DNA of 12,939 bases from Christensenellaceae bacterium (GTDB lineage Bacteria; Bacillota; Clostridia; Christensenellales; CAAEEZ01), in contig JAHHUG010000034.1 of NCBI GenBank assembly GCA_020024085.1, positions 1-12,939 on the forward strand. Direction: 5' to 3'. This document shows, piece after piece, positions 7,312 to 12,939 of this stretch (position 1 is its first letter; every line of letters starts with the position of its first letter). The notes under the pieces were generated by a model. The model did no database searches, was not told the origin of the DNA, and saw only the letters and a program-made list of their open reading frames with translations. The position numbers and the translations under genes are program-made.

Positions 7312-7358
7312 ATAATTATTGAATTTTGTTATGCATAATTATTGATATTTTTATGCAT
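7312..7358. repeat. Tandem 23-bp repeat overlapping the nadK promoter, candidate operator
   Basis: ATAATTATTGA occurs perfectly at 7312-7322 and 7335-7345, and TTATGCAT at 7329-7336 and 7351-7358, giving two imperfect units of 23 and 22 bases. ATGCATAA (7331-7338) and TTATGCAT (7351-7358) are also a perfect 8-bp inverted repeat around the -35 box. Units about two helical turns apart would put bound proteins on the same face of the DNA. ArgR binds paired sites of similar spacing (consensus halves TGAAT and ATTCA), and the units contain TGAAT...ATGCA and TGATA...ATGCA, but the spacers do not fit the ARG box exactly. The repeat is seen; the operator role is inferred. Confidence 0.5.
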
Positions 7359-7370
7359 TTATTGTATACT
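7342..7370 (+). promoter_or_regulatory. Strong sigma-A type promoter of nadK-argR-recN
   Basis: TTGATA (7342-7347) and TATACT (7365-7370) are 17 bases apart, each 5 of 6 or close to consensus. The predicted transcription start is around 7376-7378, two to four bases before the nadK ATG at 7380. No AGGAG-like sequence lies between. The promoter lies inside the 23-bp tandem repeat, so repeat-bound protein would compete with RNA polymerase. Confidence 0.75.
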
Positions 7371-7379
7371 TAAAATAAT

Positions 7380-8225
7380 ATGAATATTGGAATATATGCA
7401 AATGAAACTAGGGACATTAATTTTGTTGTAACAGATAAATTATTGTTCTTATTAAATAGTCATAATGTAAATTGTGCATTATTTGAAAATTATAATCACG
7501 GTGGAGTAAAGCTTTATAACCTTGTTGATTTGGTTAAATTTAGTGATATTATAATTGTGCTTGGTGGCGATGGCACTATTTTGAATGTAATCAAGGAATG
7601 TGCCAAAGATAATGTACCAGTTGCAGGAATAAATCTTGGTCATTTAGGTTTTTTACTTGATTATGGTTCAAATGAGTTAGACAAGCTTATCGAATGCTTA
7701 ATTAATAAAACCTATAAGGTGGAAAAAAGGTCACTTATTGAGGTTGAATGCAATAATAATACCTACCTTGCACTTAATGACATTGTTGTTGCAAAAGGCG
7801 AAAATACAAAACTTATTAATGTAACTGCAAATGTTGATAATATGCTACTAGATAACTATTTTTGTGATGGTGTAATAGTTAGCACTCCAACTGGTTCAAC
7901 GGCTTATTCAATGTCTGTTGGTGGTCCTATTCTTGCACCAAATGTTGATGGCATAATTATTAACCCAATTTCAAGCCATTCTTTGCATAGTAGACCAGTG
8001 GTTGTTTCCGATAAAAGCACTGTTATGTTGGAATGTAGTAAATTGACTAGTGATTGTCAGCTTGTAGTTGATGGAATACTTGTAGACAAAATTAAAAATA
8101 ATCAAAAATTAAATATTTATAAATCAAAATTAAATGCTTCATTTATTAGAATGAATAATAGTAATTTCTATGAAATTCTACTTAAAAAACTTAATAAATG
8201 GAGTGTAACGGAGAGAGAGGAATAA
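7380..8225 (+). CDS. nadK: NAD kinase (ATP/polyphosphate-dependent) NadK
   Basis: Phosphorylates NAD to NADP, the only route to NADP, in the cytoplasm. The 281 residues carry MNIGIYAN at the start, the catalytic GGDGT motif (62-66, in VLGGDGTILNV), GINLGHLGFLLD (83-94), ALNDIVVAKGE (131-141), the glycine/threonine-rich DGVIVSTPTGSTAYSMSVGG (163-182) and NPISSHSLHSRPVVVSD (195-211). Length is normal. The N-terminus aligns with the family, so ATG 7380 is the right start even though no ribosome binding site precedes it. With the promoter at 7342-7370 the mRNA may begin almost at the ATG. One base separates its stop from argR. The tlyA gene commonly found just upstream in Clostridia is missing. 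Confidence 0.96.
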   Translation: MNIGIYANETRDINFVVTDKLLFLLNSHNVNCALFENYNHGGVKLYNLVDLVKFSDIIIVLGGDGTILNVIKECAKDNVPVAGINLGHLGFLLDYGSNELDKLIECLINKTYKVEKRSLIEVECNNNTYLALNDIVVAKGENTKLINVTANVDNMLLDNYFCDGVIVSTPTGSTAYSMSVGGPILAPNVDGIIINPISSHSLHSRPVVVSDKSTVMLECSKLTSDCQLVVDGILVDKIKNNQKLNIYKSKLNASFIRMNNSNFYEILLKKLNKWSVTEREE

Positions 8226-8226
8226 G

Positions 8227-8679
8227 ATGACGAGAAACGTAAGACAAATTAGAATATTAGAAATTATTAAAAATAATGATATTAGGACTCAAGAAGAATT
8301 GGTAACTTACCTTGAAAGAGAGAATTTTAAGGTTACACAAGCTACTGTTTCTCGTGATATTAAGGAGCTAGGTCTTGTAAAGGTTAGTGATGGCGATTTT
8401 AAGTATAAGTATGCTTATAACGACGATAAAACAAAGAAAGTTCCTAATAAGCTTCTAAATATGTTTAGAGAGTGTGTTTCTTCAATTAGATATGCAAACA
8501 ATATTGTTGTTGTTCGTACTTTGATTGGTTCAGCTAATACTGCTGCTGCCATGGTTGATACAATTGATAATGAAGAAATTTTAGGTACTGTTGCTGGTGA
8601 CGATACCATTATTATCGTTACTGAAAGTTTGGATTCTGCTATTGCATTATGCGATAGACTTAATGAGCTTTTGAATTAA
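8227..8679 (+). CDS. argR: Arginine repressor ArgR (AhrC)
   Basis: Hexameric, arginine-sensing DNA-binding protein that controls arginine synthesis and breakdown genes. Of 150 residues (normal length), the N-terminal winged helix has RILEIIKNNDIRTQEELVTYL followed by the recognition helix VTQATVSRDIKELGLVKV (36-53). The C-terminal hexamerisation and arginine-binding domain has GSANTAAAMVDTID (101-114) and the hallmark EILGTVAGDDTIIIV (117-131), where the Asp pair contacts arginine. AGAGAGAGGA ahead of the ATG is a good ribosome binding site within the nadK end. It is sandwiched between nadK and recN as in many Bacillota, where the link to arginine is not functional in any obvious way. It might bind the repeat upstream of nadK and so regulate itself. 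Confidence 0.96.
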   Translation: MTRNVRQIRILEIIKNNDIRTQEELVTYLERENFKVTQATVSRDIKELGLVKVSDGDFKYKYAYNDDKTKKVPNKLLNMFRECVSSIRYANNIVVVRTLIGSANTAAAMVDTIDNEEILGTVAGDDTIIIVTESLDSAIALCDRLNELLN

Positions 8680-8681
8680 CA

Positions 8682-10358
8682 ATGTTAAAATTATTAGAAA
8701 TACAAAATATAGCATTAATAAATCATTTAAAATTAGAGTTAAGTAATGGTTTGAATATCTTGAGTGGTGAAACCGGTGCAGGAAAGTCAATCATTATTGA
8801 CTCTTTTAATTTTGTTATGGGAGAAAGAGCCGACAAGTCTCTTATTAGGCATAACCAAGATTTTGCCATTGTACAAGCAGTTTTTGAAAATTACCAAACA
8901 AAAAATGTTCTAGCTGTAATGGAAAAATATGGAATGGATATTAATGATGAACTTATTTTGTACAGAAAAATGAGTATTCAAGGCAAAAATGAATGCAGAG
9001 TTAACGGAAAATTATACAATTTGTCTGTTATCAAAGAGCTCACATCAAATCTTGCTGATATTCATGGTCAACACGAACATCAATCATTGTTGAATCCCGA
9101 AAACCATATTGTTTTGCTTGATAAATTTGCTGATAATAAATTTGTATTGTTAAAGTCTGATTATGAGGATAATTATAATAAGTATATTAAAATCAAAAAT
9201 GAAATTGCCAAATTTACTAGCAGTGAAGATAGATTGAGGAAGCTTGATATACTTAATTATCAAATAAACGAGATTCAACAAGCTGATTTAAAGGTTGGGG
9301 AAGAGGAAGAAATTAAACAAAATCTTAAACGCATGTCAAATGTGCAAAAAATTAGTGAAAATTTATCTTTTGCAATAGACAGCTTGTATAAGAGCGATTA
9401 TTCTGCTGATAATGCAATGAATAGTTCTTTAAGTAATCTTGGTCAAATATCGGAATATGATGAGGATATTGAAAAACTACAAGATAGATTGAGTAGTTGC
9501 GAAATTGAACTGAAAGATATTGCAGAAAGTTTGGAAGATGTGTTATCTAATATTGATTATAGTGAACAAGATATAGAAAACTTGCAAAACAGATACGATA
9601 TTATTAAGTCACTTGAAAGAAAATATGGTAAAACTATTGAAGATGTACTTAATTTCCTAAATAATTGCATAAGCGAACAACAATTTTTTGAAAATAGTGA
9701 GCTTGAACTTGCAAAATTAGAGGAAGAGGAGAAAAAGCAACTAGCAAAAACGGTAGAACTTGCTAAAAAATTAAGTGAATATAGGAAAAAGGTTGCATCA
9801 AGTCTTCAAATAGAAATCCAAACTCAACTTGGCGAACTTGGAATGAAAAATGCTAAATTTGCAGTTGAATTTGAAGAAAAATCACTTTCAAATGATGGTA
9901 TTGATAATGTTGAGTTTATGATTTCGGCAAACTTAGGCGAGCCTCTAAAACCACTTGCAAAGGTAATAAGTGGTGGCGAAATGAGTAGATTTATGCTTGC
10001 AATGAAGGTTATACTTGCAGATATTGACAGCATTTTTACAATGGTATTTGATGAAATTGATACAGGTATCAGTGGAGTTATTGCTTCAGTAGTTGCTAAT
10101 AAAATGTACAAAATTTCAAAAAATAGACAAGTTATCGCTGTTACCCACTTACCTCAACTAACGGCTATTGCTGATAAACATTATTTGATAGAAAAATCAG
10201 TTAAAGATGGTAAAACGAATACAAATATATTTTTACTTGATATGGAAGGTTCTATTAAAGAAATTGCAAGACTTATTGCAGGCGAAAATTCAAATTATGG
10301 TATGTTGCATGCAAAAGAAATGAAAGAGAGTGCAAATCTATATAAACAAAATAACTGA
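8682..10358 (+). CDS. recN: DNA repair ATPase RecN
   Basis: SMC-like ATPase acting early in double-strand-break repair by holding DNA ends and assisting RecA. The 558 residues are normal. The N-terminal half-domain has LLEIQNIALINHLKLEL (4-20), Walker A GETGAGKS (29-36) and NLADIHGQHEHQSLLNPENH, a block specific to RecN. Two coiled-coil arms occupy about 160-360. The C-terminal half-domain has the ABC signature VISGGEMSRF (428-437), Walker B MVFDEIDTG (454-462) and VIAVTHLPQLTAIADKHY. The ATG lies 2 bases after the argR stop without a strong ribosome binding site, so translation is probably coupled to argR. In many spore-forming Clostridia spoIVB comes next; here it does not. Confidence 0.97.
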   Translation: MLKLLEIQNIALINHLKLELSNGLNILSGETGAGKSIIIDSFNFVMGERADKSLIRHNQDFAIVQAVFENYQTKNVLAVMEKYGMDINDELILYRKMSIQGKNECRVNGKLYNLSVIKELTSNLADIHGQHEHQSLLNPENHIVLLDKFADNKFVLLKSDYEDNYNKYIKIKNEIAKFTSSEDRLRKLDILNYQINEIQQADLKVGEEEEIKQNLKRMSNVQKISENLSFAIDSLYKSDYSADNAMNSSLSNLGQISEYDEDIEKLQDRLSSCEIELKDIAESLEDVLSNIDYSEQDIENLQNRYDIIKSLERKYGKTIEDVLNFLNNCISEQQFFENSELELAKLEEEEKKQLAKTVELAKKLSEYRKKVASSLQIEIQTQLGELGMKNAKFAVEFEEKSLSNDGIDNVEFMISANLGEPLKPLAKVISGGEMSRFMLAMKVILADIDSIFTMVFDEIDTGISGVIASVVANKMYKISKNRQVIAVTHLPQLTAIADKHYLIEKSVKDGKTNTNIFLLDMEGSIKEIARLIAGENSNYGMLHAKEMKESANLYKQNN

Positions 10359-10402
10359 ATAAAAAATTGTGTTTAACTAACACTACTTTTAGAGAGGGTG
10401 TT

Positions 10403-10483
10403 ATGTCGAAGATAAGTCTTAAAAAAATAGTAGCATCAACACTACTATTTTTTATTATAATTTTTAACACTCACTTTATCTAA
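10403..10483 (+). CDS. Possible 26-residue signal-anchor peptide; candidate remnant of spoIVB
   Basis: A short ORF 44 bases after recN, preceded by AGAGGG (10393-10398) 4 bases from the ATG. It encodes a basic head (MSKISLKK) and a hydrophobic stretch (IVASTLLFFIIIF), ending NTHFI: the form of a signal anchor. SpoIVB, which starts with such a segment, normally follows recN in spore formers, so this may be its truncated 5' end. Alternatively it may be a small membrane peptide or simply chance, because half the ORF is also a perfect hairpin (10422-10453). The sequence after the stop shows no further SpoIVB-like residues in any frame. Confidence 0.3.
   Translation: MSKISLKKIVASTLLFFIIIFNTHFI
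10422..10453. terminator. Probable bidirectional terminator hairpin between convergent operons
   Basis: AAAAAATAGTAG (10422-10433) and CTACTATTTTTT (10442-10453) form a perfect 12-bp stem around an 8-base loop. The stem ends in A/T runs, so each strand reads hairpin plus T-run, as expected between the converging recN and activase genes. Only two G-C pairs stabilise the stem, so efficiency may be modest. It overlaps the 26-codon ORF. Confidence 0.6.
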
Positions 10484-10492
10484 GTTGGGCTT

Positions 10493-11269
10493 TTAATTTA
10501 ATTCTTTTTTATACTTATTTTCTGCTATTAAGGAAGCTCCTAAGGCACCTGCATATCTTCCATATTCAGAACTATGAAGTTCTGACTTTATTTTTTTTGA
10601 AAGAGAATTTGCAAAAAACTCACTATGACTTAAACCACCAGTGAGAACAATATATTCAGAATTTGCAAATTTAGCAAATAATTGAGCTACCTTTCCAACT
10701 ACAGAATCTACCACTCCTGCTGCTATATCAGCCCTACTTCTTCCTTCCCCGATATAATTTATTATTTCAGATTCAGCAAATACTGTACACAAAGAACTTA
10801 TCGGCAAAACTTCACCCTTTTGTGCTAATCCAAACAGATCATCTATACTTACTCCTAATCGATTTGCCATAACCTCAATAAATTTACCAGTTCCAGCTGA
10901 ACATTTATCATTCATTAAAAAATCCGCTACAAAACCATTTTCAATTTTTATAATTTTTGTATCTTGTCCACCTATATCTATAATTGTGCAATTTTTACCC
11001 ACCATTTTATAAGCACCCTTTCCATGGCAAGTAATTTCAGTAACTATATAGTCTGCAAAATCTACCGCAACTCTTCCATAACCAGTAGCTCCTACTATTA
11101 CCTCTTTACTATCAACATCTATAGCATTTTCCATTAATCTTTGCTTTATAGTAGCAGCTGTTTCTTTACTACTCCACCCAGTAGGTATTACAAATTCCAA
11201 TTGTGAATCTTCATTTCTCGCTACAACCTTAGATGCTGTTGAACCAATATCTATTCCCACAAAAATCAT
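10493..11269 (-). CDS. Acyl-CoA dehydratase activase / double-cubane reductase activator (BadF/HgdC family)
   Basis: Homodimeric ATPase with one [4Fe-4S] cluster at the dimer interface; ATP hydrolysis drives an electron of very low potential into its partner, here most likely the reductase encoded at 11553-12827. The 258 residues have the ASKHA fold: phosphate-1 GIDIGSTASKVV (5-16), GYGR (63-66), phosphate-2 TIIDIGGQDTKIIKI (95-109), cluster ligand C123 in NDKCSAGTGKF, cluster ligand C161 in SSLCTVFAESEIIN, and the adenosine loop VLTGGLSHSEFF (208-219). In HgdC the two cysteines are similarly spaced (about 39 residues; 38 here). GAGAGGA lies upstream of its ATG, within the end of the DUF3343 gene 14 bases away. 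It is the last gene of the operon. The substrate of the system cannot be told from this subunit. Confidence 0.92.
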   Translation of the reverse strand: MIFVGIDIGSTASKVVARNEDSQLEFVIPTGWSSKETAATIKQRLMENAIDVDSKEVIVGATGYGRVAVDFADYIVTEITCHGKGAYKMVGKNCTIIDIGGQDTKIIKIENGFVADFLMNDKCSAGTGKFIEVMANRLGVSIDDLFGLAQKGEVLPISSLCTVFAESEIINYIGEGRSRADIAAGVVDSVVGKVAQLFAKFANSEYIVLTGGLSHSEFFANSLSKKIKSELHSSEYGRYAGALGASLIAENKYKKELN

Positions 11270-11283
11270 ACTCTACATCCTCT

Positions 11284-11541
11284 CTAACAATATCTATCTC
11301 TATTAGGATTGACATCTTTTTGTATAGATTCTATTGTTATTATTTCTATATCATTTTCTTCAACCACTTTTCTTACTTCATCCAATTCATTTTCATCTAC
11401 AATAAGAGAAATACCGCAACACTTACTAAGTGATCTTGGTGTAGGAGAAATCATCGAAGAAAGCCCCTTCTCCTTTAACTTTGAATTTAACTTCAAACCG
11501 TTTTCATGATTATTAAACAAAACATAAAAAATTCTTTCCAT
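11284..11541 (-). CDS. DUF3343 small protein (putative Se/S-carrier-like)
   Basis: The 85-residue product matches the DUF3343 pattern: an N-terminal strand and helix (IFYVLFNNHENGLKLNSKLK), the conserved turn ISPTPRSLSKCCGISLIV (31-48) and a final helix-strand. In this family an alternating PTPR...CG motif holds a reactive cysteine. Here it is a pair, C41-C42, and the chain also ends in a cysteine (C85). Family members are annotated as possible selenium/sulfur carriers, mostly from fold and context, and no reaction is established. It sits between the reductase (11-base gap upstream) and the activase (14-base gap downstream), so it is cotranscribed with both. A role in cluster assembly or sulfur supply for the reductase is an inference. 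Confidence 0.82.
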   Translation of the reverse strand: MERIFYVLFNNHENGLKLNSKLKEKGLSSMISPTPRSLSKCCGISLIVDENELDEVRKVVEENDIEIITIESIQKDVNPNRDRYC

Positions 11542-11552
11542 TGTTTTTTTAA

Positions 11553-12827
11553 CTACCTTTCTAACATTTCTATAAAAGCTCCAACTCTTGTTCTTAACTG
11601 TTGAACGTCCGAATCTGTATAGTCGGTTTCAATTCCAAGAACTGGAATATTGGCCTCCTTTAAAGCTCTTTCTACAAGAAAGCCCTCTGTATCATAAAGA
11701 TTACAGAACTTAAGATTTACATCTATTACACCATCTATATCATACTCTTTACAAAGCCTTAATATATCCTCTATTCTTCCTTCATTTGGTGTAAAGCAAG
11801 CACAGTTTATCCCCATATATCTTTCTGCTAGTGCATCAATCTGTCCTTCAATATTATCCTTGCTTTCATCTACTAGCCTTTCAAAATATCTAGTTCCAGT
11901 ACACATTTCTTCACAAACTACTGCACCTCCAGAAGTTTCTATTATATTATGCATTTTCCAATTCGGTATTGCAAGTGGTGTACCTGCAAGAAGTATTCTC
12001 TTTGTCCCCTTAGGAAATACACTTACCCCTTCTTCTACTCTTTTTTCAAGTTCATCACACAACTTATTTGTCATTTCTGCAAATCTACTAGGATCATCAT
12101 AAAAAGCTATTTGAGAAATTAAAAGACAATCTTTTCCTGAAATCGGTATATTTTTATTTTTTCTAAATGAATATAATCTATCAAGGGCTCGCCTTTTATT
12201 ATTCACTAATTTTATAGAGCTTGCAAGTTTTTCACTTGTAACCTTATTTCCAGTAAATTCTTCTATCCTCTCTTTTAAAGCTTTAATTTCTTCAGACCAA
12301 GCCTTATAATCCTTGCGTCTTTTCATCTGAGGAAGATCCATAACATACATAGGAACATCTTGTCCAAGAATTTCCCATGCCTTTTTCTTTCCATCACAAG
12401 TTGTTTCTCCTATATACATATCTGCAATTTTGAAAAATGGACAGGTACTATCTAATCTTGCACCAACAGATGCCTTTATCAAAGGGCAAGTATTAGTTGG
12501 AAGAACTTTTTCTCCTCCTGGAACCCAAAACTGAGATCCTCCACATAAACCTGTTGCTATACCATCTGCTGCAAATATAATTTCATCTGGAACATAAACA
12601 CAGAAAGTACCAAATACTTTTTTTCCTTGCTTTTGAGCCTCTACTAATTCAGCAGGTCTTACTCCATGTATTTCAGACACAACAAAATCGAAATACCCCA
12701 TATTGTCGGGTCTATTTTTTTGAGATAAATAAATATCTGTAAATGCCATTGGAAGCACTTCACACAACTGATCATGAGTTTCAAGGTCCATACCTAATTT
12801 TTTCCACATTTCTTTATAGTCTGCCAT
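11553..12827 (-). CDS. Double-cubane-cluster-type anaerobic reductase (2-hydroxyacyl-CoA dehydratase D-subunit family)
   Basis: Member of the HgdB/FldB/YjiM family. The single-subunit form with an adjacent activase resembles the double-cubane cluster protein (DCCP) of Carboxydothermus, which holds an [8Fe-9S] cluster and reduces small molecules with ATP. The 424 residues match the DCCP length of about 420. Visible: VFGTFCVYVPDEIIFAADGI (71-90), TNTCPLIKAS (111-120), DSTCPFF (126-132), ETTCDGKKKAWE (141-152), CEEMCTGTRYF (305-315), NCACFTPNE (341-349), NLKFCNLYD (371-379) and the end GIETDYTDSDVQQLRTRVGAFIEML, which is typical of the DCCP branch. The cysteines are C76, C95, C114, C129, C144, C234, C257, C305, C309, C342, C344, C359 and C375. 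No second dehydratase subunit and no CoA-transferase is nearby, against a hydroxyacyl-CoA dehydratase role. AGGGGG lies 8 bases before the ATG. Substrate unknown. Confidence 0.85.
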   Translation of the reverse strand: MADYKEMWKKLGMDLETHDQLCEVLPMAFTDIYLSQKNRPDNMGYFDFVVSEIHGVRPAELVEAQKQGKKVFGTFCVYVPDEIIFAADGIATGLCGGSQFWVPGGEKVLPTNTCPLIKASVGARLDSTCPFFKIADMYIGETTCDGKKKAWEILGQDVPMYVMDLPQMKRRKDYKAWSEEIKALKERIEEFTGNKVTSEKLASSIKLVNNKRRALDRLYSFRKNKNIPISGKDCLLISQIAFYDDPSRFAEMTNKLCDELEKRVEEGVSVFPKGTKRILLAGTPLAIPNWKMHNIIETSGGAVVCEEMCTGTRYFERLVDESKDNIEGQIDALAERYMGINCACFTPNEGRIEDILRLCKEYDIDGVIDVNLKFCNLYDTEGFLVERALKEANIPVLGIETDYTDSDVQQLRTRVGAFIEMLER

Positions 12828-12939
12828 TAATTTTTCCCCCTAATTTATGCTATCTAAACTTTTCTACTTAATGTTAACACAAAAAACGTTTTTTTGATAT
12901 TTTTTTTACAGACTATATTATTAAAGAATACTTATATGG
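12828..12939 (-). promoter_or_regulatory. Leader of the reductase operon; strong ribosome binding site, promoter not certain
   Basis: Read on the minus strand, this 112-base stretch has a strong AGGGGG ribosome binding site (12841-12836) 8 bases before the ATG. A palindrome TGTTAACA lies at 12872-12879 and an A6CGT7 tract at 12881-12895, which could be bent DNA or the terminator of a gene beyond the window. TTAACA followed by TAGATA after 15 bases is the best promoter-like pair, but the spacing is too short for confidence. The TGTTAACA core resembles half of a Rex site (TTGTTAA...TTAACAA) without the full symmetry. Confidence 0.3.

Noticed and set aside
11284..11541. The small middle gene as a TusA-type or ferredoxin-like protein
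   Set aside because: It lacks the TusA CPxP motif and any ferredoxin CxxCxxC spacing; the PTPR...CCG turn fits DUF3343 better.
10493..12827. Minus-strand operon as a classical 2-hydroxyglutaryl- or lactoyl-CoA dehydratase for amino acid fermentation
   Set aside because: Only one dehydratase-type subunit is present, and no CoA-transferase, electron-transfer flavoprotein or acyl-CoA dehydrogenase gene is in view.
12881..12895. A6CGT7 tract as an intrinsic terminator for a gene beyond the window
   Set aside because: The stem has a single CG step and no loop, so it is more likely a bent or flexible A/T tract; no gene end can be seen next to it.

Overview
This window looks like the chromosome of a low-GC (roughly 30%), anaerobic, Clostridia-type Bacillota. 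The evidence is the AT-rich coding sequence, the AGGAGG-type ribosome binding sites, two SpoIIIA sporulation genes, and a gene order (spoIIIAG-spoIIIAH, asp23-like, nusB, folD, xseA, xseB, ispA, dxs, nadK, argR, recN) that is a classic clostridial chromosomal block. The species cannot be named from the sequence alone.

Layout. Positions 85-944 hold the tail of the spoIIIA operon (AG and AH), which in spore formers builds the channel between mother cell and forespore. A sigma-A type promoter (980-1008) then drives an Asp23/Gls24-family gene that ends at a clear intrinsic terminator (1346-1372). Positions 1392-4911 form a tightly packed operon, nusB-folD-xseA-xseB-ispA, with stop/start overlaps of the TAATG kind at three junctions. 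It combines antitermination, one-carbon folate metabolism, exonuclease VII and prenyl diphosphate synthesis. At 4999-5652 lies a membrane protein that resembles a degenerate DUF21/CNNM-type domain. Its 3' end overlaps dxs (5603-7309), which makes the first intermediate of the MEP isoprenoid pathway that supplies ispA. The dxs product is short because a loop in its first half is missing.

The third block, nadK-argR-recN (7380-10358), has its own strong promoter, which sits in a 23-bp tandem repeat. The transcription start would fall only a few bases before the nadK start codon, and there is no ribosome binding site, so nadK mRNA may be leaderless. The tlyA gene often found between dxs and nadK is absent.

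After recN the familiar gene order stops. Where spoIVB and spo0A usually follow, there is only a 26-codon ORF resembling a signal anchor and a symmetric hairpin. Beyond that lies an oppositely oriented three-gene operon (12827 down to 10493) with visibly different codon preference: a double-cubane-cluster type reductase of the 2-hydroxyacyl-CoA dehydratase family, a small DUF3343 protein and the ATP-dependent activase. Together these look like a complete ATP-driven low-potential reductase system of unknown substrate. It is the least understood part of the window and the best candidate for new biology.

No rRNA, tRNA, CRISPR array, transposase or recognisable insertion sequence was seen.
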